The notes below the pieces were generated by a model. That model did no database searches. It was not told where the DNA came from and saw only the letters and a program-made list of their open reading frames with translations. Of a stretch of 64,000 nucleotides of DNA, positions 11,812 to 23,989 are shown one piece after another; position 1 is the stretch's first letter; every line of letters begins with the position of its first letter. The stretch is from Paramecium octaurelia (lineage: Eukaryota; Ciliophora; Oligohymenophorea; Peniculida; Parameciidae), in assembly GCA_905182995.1 (NCBI GenBank), contig CAJJDP010000081.1, positions 311,466-375,465 on the forward strand, in the 5' to 3' direction. A program made the position numbers and the translations under genes.

Positions 11812-14234
11812 ATGATATCTACCAATAGGGATTTGATTAGCTCGACAACTGATTCCGCTGAATACTCATAAAACATTTAACTGTCCAAAAGAAAAACCAC
11901 CAACAAATAATTTTCCTTAAGTCTCTTTGCCTTAAGAAAATAGGAACTATATAATAAGAGAAGTTCATCCTACTATTCACCCAATATCAGCATTTCCAAG
12001 ATTAAACCAGTGATTGATTATCGGTCAAAATTTTAACAAAACACAAAAAAATTGATCATAATTCTTAGCTTTTTTGAATCACTGTCCCAATATTCAAAAG
12101 AACAACTCAGATAACGTATAGAGTATTTCAAGTTAAAAAAATAAAACATCCTACCATTTTACCCAGATCAATACCTTATCATCAAGTGGAATCAATTCAT
12201 TTAATTCCTATTATTCTTTTATGCAATTGTATTCCCCTTGCAATTGGCTAATCAGATTAATGTGGATTAAATTTTACTGGGAATAGATGGCATCTTTGCA
12301 ATTGACATAATGATGAATTTCATAACAGCATACATTGATGAAAATTATAATTTGGTTAAAGAATTTAAATCAATATTCCTCAACTATCTCAAAACTTGGA
12401 TGATTTTCGATCTTATATCATTACCCCAATATTAATTATAAATTCAACAATCAGAACTCCAAATGTTCAAACTCTTGAGATTAGTCAAATACTTTATCAA
12501 GAAACCACAAAAAAACTATAAAGGACAAATCTTTTACACTACCAATATCATTGACTCTTTCTCTTTAGATATCAATTATTATCTCTCAGAAGGGTGGATC
12601 TTTTTAATTAATGTCATTCTCAATGCATTTCTCCTCATCCATATCTTTGGGTGTATATTCCTCTTTCATGACCCCACTTACAATTATATTACCAGTGTCT
12701 ATTGGGCATCATAAACCTTGTTTACAGAAGGATATGGTGACATACCCTAGAATTTCTAAATATCAGTCATCTGGATTATAGTATCAATCGGATATTATTC
12801 AGTAAAAATTGGTGATTTTGCTAAATTATTGATGCAATCCAATCTATCAAACGATGACAACCAATACTACTTATTCGATCGTCTGGCCTTACAAACCAAG
12901 ATGCCAGATGATCTAAAGGATTCAGTCTAAAAATACATTAGAACCAATGCCTAATACAATCAATTTTGGGATTAGGACATCATTCAAATGGTTGATGAAT
13001 TCCACAAACCCATTCAAACCTATTTCACCTTAAGTGTAATGTTGGATCTATGCATTAAAATTTAATTCTTTCTTTAAGATGTCAATCATACACAAAATCT
13101 CCTGAAATCCTGCAAGTTTATCACTTTTGAGAAAAATGAAATTATCTATAGGAAAGGGTAATTCTCGGATGAAATCTATTACTTGATCAAAGGAGATGTG
13201 AGAATAGTATCCAAAAATAGATATAATATCCTGACTATCTTGTAAGGTACTATCTTTGGAGAATTCGAAGCATTAAATGAGTAACCTCGATTTACTTATG
13301 CAATTGCTCAATAGAGATCTCTTATTTTGATTGTCCAATTGAAATCCTTTATTGAATGCTTCAAGCAAAGCAAACTCATAAACTTCGAGGTCTCCTAATT
13401 GTATGCCAGAAGAAAGCAACTCATACTTTAGTAGTTTAAGCTTGAAAAAAGTATAAAATTAATTAATTTAGATAAAAAGTTGAATTAAAAAGATTGAAAC
13501 GAAAAAATTTAATCATTTTTGAAGACAATGACATCTCTCCTGAATTCCATAAGAGGAAAACTAATGATAATCATTTATAGACCAATCAAATATATCATTA
13601 TAACTTGTTGAAAAAAATCATAGGACAAGCCAAACTCAACAAATAAATTGTCTATCAGAGATTCTAGTTTTATGTAAATAGAGTGATAGATTACATAAGA
13701 TAAATAGACATCACTCCACCAGAAGATTGGAAGGATTTAAATGAATATCATACCATCACTAAAGTCATCCCTTTAAAGCTATTGCAGTAAAGAAATAGCC
13801 TTTTTAGATAATAAAATCGACAATCTAACTTCTCTATGTTATCATTCAATAAGAAACTGCGTCTTTCTAATTATATATTAGTCAGATAGTAGGAAATTAA
13901 TATACAACGAAAAATTATCCTATTTAGTAAGATGTAGCGTGAAAGATTCAAACCAATAAAATAGATATTTGATAAATATGGGCGTGCATTTGAAAACCCT
14001 TCATCTGAGACTGACATTCTCAATTTTGAAAGTTCTACTTCATCAAAAATTGCATTGTTGCAATCCAAATATTGTTAATGGTTCAATGTAAAGCAACATG
14101 AAGAGATTAAAATCAATAAGAACATTGCGAATAGCATAAAAAAACTTAGTTAAGATCTCTCAAAAATAAATGATACTTGGCTATAAGGATCACTAATTAA
14201 ATTTGACTTGCATAAGTATTTAAATTAAAAATGA
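11812..14234 (+). CDS. Voltage/cyclic-nucleotide-type K+ channel (CNBD)
   Basis: About 793 residues. After an 80-residue cytosolic N-terminus come membrane segments S1-S6: S1 near FLLFFYAIVFPLQL, a short S4 (FKLLRLVKYFIKK), a pore helix with filter TEGYGDIP, then S6 (ISVIWIIVSIGYY). A C-linker and a cyclic-nucleotide-binding fold follow (YRKGQFSDEIYYLIKG, GTIFGEFEALN). This is the EAG/HCN/CNG layout, so it should sit in the plasma or ciliary membrane and control swimming-related potassium currents. The filter has Glu where TVGYGD is usual. An intron of 38 or 41 nt near 13430 is needed to keep the frame; its exact borders are uncertain. The C-terminal 250 residues are basic and unlike known domains. 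Confidence 0.88.
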
Positions 14235-14445
14235 ATGTTTTTACTAATTACATATAATATTTCTATTCTAAATTTTAATAATATCTCTATTTAAGTTCGA
14301 TATATAAATATTATATATTATACTATTAAATCAAACTAGATACCCTACATATTTTTATTATCTTCCAATTCCAAGTAGAAATCAACTATATATATATATT
14401 TAAATATAATTTATTTATCTATTATAATATTTTAATAAACAAATA

Positions 14446-14715
14446 ATGTAAAAATACGTTGCTAAATATGTTGCTTTGAATTTTAAAAACTTAGTTATTG
14501 GAGGAGATTTGAAAACCATCAATCCCTTAATGATAAACGAACAATAATTTTTCTAGTACTATGATTAGATTTTCATGAAGGACACCTATATCTAAGATTG
14601 TCTAAAAAATTAATTATTGAGAATACCTGTTGATTTTTTCAAAGAAAGCAGATACGATGATTTTGCAGAAGATCATTCTGATTTCTTTGAATAAGAAAAT
14701 TAGAAATAAAAATGA
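14446..14715 (+). CDS. Small hypothetical protein
   Basis: 89 residues, no intron. Begins MQKYVAKYVALNFKNLVIGG and ends in an acidic stretch. The amphipathic N-terminus could be a mitochondrial presequence, but that is only inferred. No family recognised. It follows a 211-bp AT-rich spacer after the channel gene. Confidence 0.55.
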
Positions 14716-15051
14716 TTCCCTTGATATATATGTTAATTTTTCTTTATACTTATGTTCATCATAAACTTTATTTTTTAGTTCTTCTCAATCCAAAGCTATT
14801 TCTGATCTTCCATTCTATACCTGATTCACTTTATCTCCTTCAATCATTCAGCTCATGGTTTTCATTGTTATTTATACCTTTTACTTTAATCATATACTTT
14901 TAGAATAATTCAGTGTAATACAGTATCAATAGTCCTATAAATAAAATTAAATGAATTCTTTACAAATTATAGATTCCACCTTGAATTCAGTTTCTGCTTG
15001 CAAGGCTACATAAATAAATATTCATAATATTGTATTATCTCTGTATGTGAT
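14716..15051. other. Intergenic, no gene seen
   Basis: AT-rich region between two convergent small genes. A hydrophobic frame on the plus strand (14712-14903) is composed largely of Leu, Phe, Ile and Ser and looks like translated AT-rich DNA, so it is not called. Confidence 0.4.
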
Positions 15052-15483
15052 TCATTGAATCTACTTTTAAATTAACACTAAATAAATTCCATAATCTTCA
15101 TAATTGTGGAGCCAAGTTGATAATTCAAATTCAATTGTCATCTTATCTATTTGCTCATTTGTTTCAATTATTTCTTCAAATTTGCTTAGACCCTTAAGGT
15201 AATAATCATTCATACATATTATTTGATCCTGATCGAATGTTCTCTTAATTCAGTTAATAGATGAAAATACTTTAGTCACATAAGAAATATTTATTTAGAT
15301 ATCAAGATGGTACTAATACACGATTTAAAATCTCTTTTGGGTTAAAAATTAGATCCAATTTTACAATGCTTTGTTTTTAACAACAATGTATTTGAATATT
15401 GAAAGTTCTCTTTAGGAATTGAAAAATCGAATGGTTTAGTTTTTTGGAGTTGATTAACTATATATAAACAAGACCAAATCCAT
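15052..15483 (-). CDS. Hypothetical protein
   Basis: 134 residues after removing one 27-nt intron. The second exon is clearly protein-like and acidic-helical (KFEEIIETNEQIDKM). No known domain, signal peptide or membrane segment. Located 64 bp downstream of the TPR gene's stop on the same strand. Confidence 0.55.
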
Positions 15484-15547
15484 ATATATTATAATAATCT
15501 TTCAATATGTTTTATAAAAATAATAATACAAAATAGAAATATTATAA

Positions 15548-17053
15548 TCAAATATAAGATAAAGTAGCGGATGCTACAAGCATCTTATTTTTCTCTATTC
15601 TTTATACTGCTGGATGATTTTCATTGAAATATGATTTTAAAATAGTAACTGCCTTTGCAAATAACAAGTTAGCACTTTTAAACTTCATTCTATCTAAGTA
15701 AGCCAAAGCTAAGTTATTCATAATCAATGCTAAACCTATAGATTCAGTGTCACTAAATGATAATATTCAGTCTTAATACCCACAATAGGCGACTAGTTAT
15801 TCATAGACTTCTATAGCATTAATGCTACTGCCTTATAGATGATAGATGACTCCCTGTAGATTCATAATTTTATATAATTATTCATGTTTTTCTCCATATC
15901 TATTAAGATTATAATGTGATAATATTAATACAATTTGATTAATCCTTCCTTCGATTATTCCAAGTACTCGAGAGCAAAGTCATACTCTTTTTCTAAATAA
16001 TAGATGCAACCTAAAGTGTAATAAGTATAAAATATCCTGGGATCTAAATGATCTAATTTATTTTATAAGATTCAGAGTCCTTCATAGCAAATCTTTTTGG
16101 CATCTACACTATCATCTATTATAATAAATGTGTGATGAGTACGTAGTAGAGCATAGACAAAAGATATCTTAACTAGTAACTTGGCAATGTCTAACTTCCA
16201 ATTGACTTATTCATAATAGTTTAATGCTTTTCTATAGTAATCAAGCGATTATAGATATTGGTTATTGAGTAAATATAGATTTGCCTTTTCTATATAAATT
16301 TTGCTGAGTACATCAAAGTCATTAATTTCAAATTAATTTAAACATTTATCCAAACATCTTATTTTAAATACAAATTGTGTTACTTTAATGCTTCATTGAT
16401 TTGTCCTAGTTCTTTGAGAATCTGAGTTGCATAACAGAGTGATTGAACACATACTAATGTAATTGCTGAAATTTATAATTTTTCGGCTTATTGTTTTAAT
16501 TTTTCATTTCCCTCTTTATAAACTTCCATCATTCTTTCTAATGCTAGTTTAAATTTACCATCTCTTAGAAATTGTAAACTAGTTCTTAATTTTTAGTTTA
16601 GCAAATCATTCTTAAGTAACAATTCGAAACTGTTAGCCTTAGATTTGTGAAATGAAACCTCTTCGTCCTCAGATTGTTGACTAATTTATTCATTCGGATG
16701 TTGTTCAGGTGTTTCGTTCGGGGTAGGAGAGATAATTTAATTTTTAGCTATTTTTATGCTTTAATTAGAAGATGTTGAAGAACCATGTTTATCATTGTTT
16801 TCTGTTAACTCGGAACTTTGGCTTACCTAATATTCGATCAAAGTCTTACTAGGTCCACTGGTTAATGATGTTTCGAGAATAAATCATTTTTCTTTTATTA
16901 CAAAGGAGGCAATGCAAAGTTATGTTACTTTTTTATTACTATACTGACTTTAAATCCATTTTGTATCTTCTTTTATAAAAATTTGGATGCTTAATCCAAT
17001 CCTTGTTTTTCAACTTATAATTCATGGAAATCTAATATCTCAAACTCTTCCAT
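15548..17053 (-). CDS. TPR-repeat protein with an in-frame TGA
   Basis: About 465 codons after removing introns of 23, 26, 32 and 27 nt. From residue 130 onward there are helical pairs of TPR type, for example LYLLNNQYLQSLDYYRKAL, YTLGCIYYLEKEYDFALEYL and MNNLALAYLDRMKFKSANLL. Such kinesin-light-chain-like arrays bind partner proteins in the cytoplasm or cilium. One codon inside the array, at 16072-16074, reads TGA while the frame continues intact on both sides, and no GT...AG pair removes it without deleting clear repeat sequence. It could be a sequence error, stop-codon readthrough or a recent null allele. The N-terminal 120 residues are Ser/Gln-rich. Confidence 0.78.
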
Positions 17054-17160
17054 TTATTTATTTTAATTATAGAAATGCCATCTAAAATAATATTATTCTC
17101 AATTGAAAGAAAAAAGACTAATCAAATCTGTTTTGAAATAGTTAATATTCATTATATATA

Positions 17161-18710
17161 TCAGGGAATATACTCTTTGTACAATTATTGCAACAATTCT
17201 ATTGGATCAGAAAATTAGGACAATTTATCCAATTTTAGATTCTGACTATTATATTATCTCACGTCCCTTACTGACCTTAAAGACATCACATAATTCTATA
17301 AATACAGCAATTCCTACAATGTTTAATACTATAATACTTGGTCCATCTTGTTGTCATAATAGTTTATGATCGGAATCCCATTTAAAGGTTACAGGCAGAA
17401 TGAGTAAGCTGCATTGTCAACTAACACCATATCGTTCATATTTCTATTTCCAATCACTCTCAAATCTTTGATGTAGGCACCCTCCTCTGTTTGCACACAA
17501 CTATCTCTAAAAAATCGATGGGATATAGTATTTTTGTTTGGATCCAAATAGTCAATGACAACATTGGCATAACAAGAATGAGAAGCAGTAAACACTATAA
17601 TTTCGAAGTGCTTGTTCAAAGTCTACAATACCTACTATGCATATGGTCTGATATTGATCGATGCCTAAATTGATAATTCTACTTTTATACTTCAATTATT
17701 TCTCCAGATGGGAATTTTATAGGTAAAATGACATCCCCAGGTATTTGAACAGACTCATTACAATGAATTAATGTTTCGTCTAAATCAAACACTATTGTTT
17801 TCTTATTTGTGCTGGGTAAATTCACTTTTTTATCCTCAAAACTATTTGTTATTTTGACTGATTTTTAAAAAATTGAAGCTTACATAGTTTATAATAGATG
17901 CTCTCTAATAAGTTCAATAGGTCTGTTGATTTCGATTTGCATATAACCTTTAATGATCGAAGAAAAGTAATATAAAAATGCTGTTTCATTATTTTTCTCT
18001 TATGAAGTTTTCCTTCTAAAGTTTTCTTTTATTGAATTGCTTGCCTTAGCTGATTCTGGTCTCAAATTCTTAAAATTAGTTTTATTGTCATTTAAAGGAG
18101 CCTTGACTTAAGTAACAAATGTTGATAGACTTGGCTTTTTAATGATAGTGCCTTCAATTTTATTTTCATTATTTATTAGAGTGCTTGATTTCAATTTATT
18201 TTATTGCACAGGTGTGTAATCTCTTTATTCTTTAGTTTGTTAGTGATTTTGTTATTCCTTTTATCCTCTGTTTGTAAAATCAATTGACACTGTTTTTTGA
18301 ACTGAAGTTGAGGTTTGGTTATTTTTTGTATTTTATGCAAAAAATTTAGAAGCAAGATTATTTTTTGTTTGTCTTTAACTATTATCAATATGGGATTTAA
18401 TGGATTGAATTTTATTCTCTAAATAGAGTAATTTGTCTTATAATTTTTAGTATTCCTAAGGGGATTATTTGGAAGATTGATTTCTTTCTTGATTGGATCG
18501 TATTTCCATATTTTCCTTTTGATCCTTATAACTAAAATATTTGGAATAAAAATTTTGGCTCTGCTTTTATAATTGTATTGAACTTTTCATAGTCTACAAA
18601 GTCTATTTTTATTATGAACTAGATTAATTTGATGAATTAGGTCTTTGTAATTCCTTGCTTGATCTATTGCCCAAATTCTTTTCTGATAGAGGACGTCTGA
18701 TTTCAATCAT
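17161..18710 (-). CDS. FCP1/SCP-type (CTD-like) phosphatase
   Basis: 507 residues with one 26-nt intron. The first 290 residues are Gln/Asn/Ser/Lys-rich and disordered. The C-terminal domain starts with TIVFDLDETLIHC, the D-x-D-x-T motif of HAD phosphatases, continues with EIIVFTASHSCYA and YLDPN, and carries RDSC and DMVLVDNA, all standard for the FCP1/SCP (NIF) family. These enzymes remove phosphates from Ser, classically on the RNA polymerase II tail, through an aspartyl phosphate. Both catalytic Asp residues and the Thr are intact. Substrate here is unknown; ciliates have many paralogues. Confidence 0.9.
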
Positions 18711-18814
18711 GCTCAAAAGCTGTTAAAAAATTAAAATATTAAATAGTAATAAAGCACATTTTCAAAATTCATATTCTTTTATTTTAACTTTTTAGTTTAC
18801 GCAAAACCTCCTGA

Positions 18815-19123
18815 ATGGAAATTGGAACTACATCAAATCCTTACTTAGTTCCCAATGCTAATTTGGAATTCAATTCTACTTATTTATTTTTCGAGCCATA
18901 ACTGCTTATCTTTCTGTTAAAGAGATATTATTAAGTATTTCCAAGAAGCACAATAAGATCAATAGAGTATATCTCAATGTAAATATTTTAAACTTCTATT
19001 TATTGTTATTTTTTTCATGATTCTACTCCTTTGTAATTTCTAAGCATTCATTCTATTAAAATTAGATGGAGTATTTCATTTTTTCTAATATACACTTATC
19101 AGTTCTAAATTTTAACAGTCTGA
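18815..19123 (+). CDS. Possible small protein
   Basis: An open frame of 102 codons starting right after an in-frame TGA. Its first 55 codons look protein-like (MEIGTTSNPYLVPNANLEFN) but the rest is rich in Phe/Ile/Ser as in translated AT-rich DNA. It may be a short gene with an undetected intron, or chance. Confidence 0.3.
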
Positions 19124-19467
19124 TGCTATAAATCATTTTTGTTTAATTTCCTTGTAATTTTAATTTTAAGTAGATTTATTAATTTCTAATTAATCTCAAT
19201 AAAATATAGAATCTAATAAAGTACTAAGATTAATTAGGGATTGAATGAATATTAAAAATAAATTAAGAATTTCAGTATAATTCAAGTTATTATGTATAAA
19301 ACTCTATCCTAATTTATATTTAATTATAATCCATTTCGTTCAATGAAAGTAAAGAAAGCAGAATTAATATTTTGAATAGATAGGACCATTAATTTTGGTT
19401 GTTTAATTAATAATATAAATAAGTTTGTTTGTATTTTTGGATAAACATAATTAATTATTAAAAATAA
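19124..19467. other. AT-rich intergenic region
   Basis: About 340 bp with no gene or RNA recognised. It precedes the ESF2/ABT1 gene and presumably holds its promoter. Confidence 0.4.
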
Positions 19468-19955
19468 ATGACTGATATTGAAGAAAAGCCTATATTAAAA
19501 GTTGAAGAGCAAAAGGACTAGCGTGGGGTATGTTATATAAGTAATGTTCCACCTTAAATGCCTATAAGTAAAATAAGGGAACTGCTATAACCATATGGTA
19601 TAGAGCGAGTATATTTTAAAAGTAAAGGATCTGGAAATAATAGAAGTTACAGTGAAGGGTGGGTTGAATTTAAAGATAAAAAGATTGCTAAAATGGCAGC
19701 TTTGTCATTGAATGGGACTAACATCAGTAACTATTTTGGAATAATGTTTTAGTTTAGAAGAAACATAAATAATTATCAGATTATATGTGGTCAATAAAGT
19801 ATTTGGCAGGATTCAAGTGGGATGATTTGAATGAGAATTTTAATTATGAGAGGAGAGTGTAAAAGAAGAAATTGGATTTGGAAATAAACTAATCAAAGAA
19901 AGAACATGAGTTTTATTTAGAAAAAACAATAAAAAAAAAAGTTAAATAATAATGA
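19468..19955 (+). CDS. ESF2: ESF2/ABT1-like pre-rRNA processing factor
   Basis: 153 residues with one 26-nt intron. It opens with an acidic stretch, then an RRM-like domain: GVCYISNVPPQMPISKIREL (RNP2 region), an insertion GSGNNRSYSEGWVEFKDKK, and MAALSLNGT. After the intron comes KYLAGFKWDDLNENFNYER, a hallmark of ESF2/ABT1, and a Lys-rich tail. In yeast Esf2 is a nucleolar factor needed for 18S rRNA maturation in the small-subunit processome. Shorter than yeast Esf2, mainly at the ends, but the core is complete. Confidence 0.9.
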
Positions 19956-20014
19956 TTATATTTATTGTATTCTTTATAATCCAAGAAACCATATGTATAC
20001 CAGTTTCAATAATC

Positions 20015-21558
20015 ATGGAATATACAAACTAAGATATTGTTTACAACGAAGGCACACTCTAAAAGGAATTTGATATATCCCCAATATTGGAGAGAAGGTC
20101 TTGCACATCACCCAAAAATCTGATAAAGATTGACACCAAGAATAAGAACTTAACTTAAGAAGATTATGAAGTGTTGAATATAACAAATAATGATGATAAA
20201 ACATACTAAGTATTTGTTGAGTAATCGACTCATACAAACAAATCGATGTAAAAGATAGATATTAAATATTAGAACAACAAGATAATTTACAAATGATAAT
20301 TCTACATTATCAACTAATTAAAGTATGATATACTATTTGTATCAAAATTGCACTAAGTACAGTATCTAAAATCCTGACAAAGCCTGGGACTATATTTATG
20401 TAAAGGTAATCCTGTAGGAAGGCTAAGATAATAATCACACATTTCCATTTTAGTTTACATACACATGCAATGAAAATTATAATTTTATTACTTTTGATTG
20501 GAGTTTAATTATCTTGATATCAATAAGCATGATGTTGATGGCCTTGTTGACACGGTTTTCAAGAATATTGTCATTTAATCTGAAAGGATAGGATGGATAG
20601 TTTTAAGGTTTTAAGATAGATGTAACTATAACAATCTTTTATTTTGTAATGTATTCAATTGGTTTTTTTTTGGTTTTCAATTCCAATTACGTTGGAGAAT
20701 TGAGTCTCGTAGTAAAGGTGTCTACATACTTAATGGGATTTACTTGTTCATTGTTTATAATCGATGAAGTATACTGTAAAATATAATTAGGCATTATGTT
20801 TGTCTCCTGATGGTTCAGTTTGGAAAAGAAAGGTCTGTTATAAGATTAGATTATGCGAAGTGTTCTCATTTATACTTGCATCTGCATTCATGACTTTATA
20901 TTTATTAACAGAGGCCTGGTATTTAAGTGATCTAATATCCATTTTTATAATGTCCACTATAGCCAAACTGTTCAAATTCAAAAAGCTTAAGAGTGCTGTT
21001 TTCTTTCTGATAATTTGTATACTTTTGGATGGAACAGCCGCATCTTTAATTTACTTTACATCAGATGCATCTTATAATTCGTTAACCCTCAAAAAATTGA
21101 ATTGTCCTATTGAGTTACAATTGCCATTACTTGAATTACAATATGATCGAAGTTGCGCTTGGATCTCCTTGTTTAGTATAGCTATTCCTGGATTGTACAT
21201 GGGATTTACATACAGATTTGATAAAAACAAAAGAACATTTTCCTACACCATATTTACTGGATTGGGTTTGATTATTGGTTATATCATTTGGATAACTACG
21301 ACTATAGTTTAAACCTATTCAATTCCTTCAAGTATATTTATATACCCCTCGGTATTGATCGGTACCATTTTGGTTGCTTTGAAAAGAAATGAGTTGCAAT
21401 CAATTTGGGATACAGAATTCTTTGATGAGTTCCTGGAGAAATCATATAGATTATCGAACATCTACGGATAACACGATATTGTTAGCAATCTTAATTTAAT
21501 GGAAGGATTGGATCAATGTCCTGATGAGTAACCAATTTAAAGTCGGATATTGAAATGA
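20015..21558 (+). CDS. Signal-peptide-peptidase-like membrane protein, catalytic site degenerate
   Basis: 498 residues with introns of 25 and 22 nt. A hydrophilic N-terminus is followed by about eight hydrophobic segments. The C-terminal half aligns by eye with SPP/SPPL presenilin-fold proteases. FFLIICILLDGTAASLIY corresponds to the YD segment, SLFSIAIPGLYMGF to GLGDxxIPG, RFD follows as in SPP, and PSSIFIYPSVLIG corresponds to the PAL-containing segment. The first Asp may remain (LLD), but GLGD reads SLFS, so the second catalytic Asp is Ser, and PAL reads PSS. It is therefore probably not an active protease; it could be a rhomboid-pseudoprotease-like regulator in the ER or endosomes. The homology is my visual match and needs a profile search. 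It converges on the sorting nexin gene with 23 bp between stops. Confidence 0.72.
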
Positions 21559-21581
21559 TTTAATAGATTATAATATTGATA

Positions 21582-23229
21582 TCAATTTCTACCAAATAAT
21601 TATTCATTCTCTTTGACCATATTCAAATAGATTTGGCTGATTTTCTATTGCATATTCAACATAGACTCTATATTCTAATATTAATTCATATTCATAACAA
21701 TTTGGATTTATTCATAAATATTGTTATTAATATATCCAAAATTATCCTGAGTGATTTCAAATTATTTGGATTCTTCTGGAAATAAATGCTATTTTAATTG
21801 TTTTTCTGTCAACACTCCTTAACCTTGTGCTTTTTGTTAGATTTATCCAGCACTCAATTACTTAAATTTTTTATCAATCTAATTATCTAATATTTATAAT
21901 AATTTTAAGGAATCATCACGCATCTAGTCTCTCTTCTTTATTTTCTCCCTCAAAGTTTCCAACACTTGAGTTTAATAACCATATGAATAGTCTACATATT
22001 TAGTTATAATTAATCCAATATCTTCTTGCGCTTTGCTACATGTCATAAACATTTGATTTAGGTTTGTATAATAACTTTCGTCAACCTACTCAAACAATTA
22101 TTCATTTTAATTCTTAACCCTTTATTAATAAATTAAAAACTAATCTGCCAGTAATTTATATTCCTAACCTAATTGCTTATATAAGCCCACAATCTTCTAA
22201 GAGATCTATCTAATATTATTATTTTATTCCATATCCTTACTGAACATTTTTGATTAATATGCGAAGAAACTCTCAATTTAGGAACTTACTTTACATTCTA
22301 ATTAGCCATTTAAACTCATCAAATTCTAGATATTGCATTGTCTCTATTTCTATTGCTTTAACTTATTTTATAGATCATTCTCATTTTAACAACTAAAAAA
22401 ATTATCTACCAATTCATCGAACCAGAATTGTCTTATGATTGTATTCATAAACTTCTCCAAAGCAAATGATCTGTAATCAGCTACCTTAATCTTAGAGCCT
22501 GATGCCATTTTTTCAGGAATTGGAGGGACATAAAAGTCTGGATAATTCTTAACTAAATATTCTCTAAGTTTTTCAAAATCAGAATATCTTCTAGCTATGA
22601 CATAGTTATATGGATTCAAAGTTATATTATATAAGAAATACGACATAGAAAATAAAGAACCTGTCTACTCTTGATAACTGACAATCTTAACGTCTATATT
22701 AGGATTTTTATACAAGAAAGAATTCTAATTTATTTATATCTATTATCCTGAGTAGACCTTGTGACGCTGAACTACAGCTATGGTTGGATTTTACTACATA
22801 TTGGCATATTGAGTCAAAGGCTATTGTGGATGCTAAGATTACTAAGCCAAACGTTCAGGTTATTCCTTTAAACCCTCCTATTTGGGAACATCTTATTTCA
22901 TAGAGTCTTACTAAGAATTCTAAATAGGAGGAGGCGGTTTGTCATTTAATTGAGGTTATTAGTTCTAATGGTTGCTGAGGGACTAAGGATCTAAATTTAC
23001 TTAGGTAGTTGAATCACTTAAATCAAATGAAATATTACTTATTCTATTTCCATGTCATAAACTCTTATTAAGCTATTAGAATTTCATCCATATTCCATAA
23101 TTCAATTTAATCGCCATTAACTTTTTTACTTTTCAAATATTATAGAAATTCTGTCTTTTAGTAACCTTCGGCCTATATTGTATTCTCAATGAAACTATCC
23201 ATTTAGTTTAAAAACGAAGTCTTGTCCAT
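21582..23229 (-). CDS. PX-domain sorting nexin
   Basis: 541 residues with one 22-nt intron. The first 170 residues are Gln/Pro-rich. The PX domain (about residues 185-300) shows the phosphoinositide-binding signature RRYSDFEKLREYL, then YPDFYVPPIPEK with the PxxP loop, and FALEKFMNTIIR. The remaining 230 residues are helical and charged, as expected for the BAR domain of SNX proteins. Such proteins bind PI3P on endosomes and shape tubules for sorting. Key basic residues of the PX pocket (RRYSDF) are intact. Confidence 0.9.
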
Positions 23230-23366
23230 ATATATAATTAATATATTTAATTTTCTCAAAAGTTTGTATTTATACTTGTAGAATCTACATCATATTTTAT
23301 ATCTAAAATACAAATAACTGATAATTAATTACAACATATCTCATTTATTATTTAATATTAATAACA

Positions 23367-23672
23367 ATGAATTTCTTAGATCATTTCAAAGGCAGAACTT
23401 AAAGAATCCCAAGGGAAGGCTATCTAAACTTATTTGGGTTGGAATCAAATAGGGTCGTTTAGAATCCATAAATCTCAAAATCTAAACTCAATCAATCTCT
23501 TTAAAAAATACAATAAGAAGAAGCCTAATTGCAGTATGAAATTATGGAAATTGATGAGTATCAGTTAAAAAGATATTCAAAAATCTCTACAGAAATAACT
23601 ACTCCAAGATCTTTCAGCTCAAAAAAGAATTTTAGTGCTATTAGAAGTGCAAAATTAATCTTAAAATACTGA
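23367..23672 (+). CDS. Small hypothetical protein
   Basis: 101 residues, no intron. Basic and polar, with a Gln/Glu-rich helix (LQKIQQEEAQLQYEIMEIDE) in the middle and a Ser/Lys-rich tail. No domain seen. Divergent from the sorting nexin gene with about 137 bp between starts. Confidence 0.6.
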
Positions 23673-23989
23673 ATTCTGATGTCTACTCATACCATTGAGA
23701 ATTTGTTAAATGAATGATTATATTATATATATAATTCTAAATCTTTCATATCTTCTATGATTTATAGTACTTTTTGCATTTCGCTTTTCCTTCATCTCCT
23801 TCGAAAGCCTTGTGTTTATGTGTTTTGTAAACGATAACTATTCAGCCGAAGTGTAAATCAAAGAAAAACTTTGTTAACAATTATCAGATGTCTACGTTTT
23901 TGCAGTTTCAGAAAGAGTAATATCTTATTTTTACATATTTTAAACCTAATCGCAAAAAGTACAAAAACAGTTTGTCAAATCTAGGATTA

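Noticed and set aside
20013-20237. Minus-strand Cys/Leu-rich ORF
   Set aside because: Shadow of the hydrophilic N-terminus of the SPP-like gene on the plus strand.
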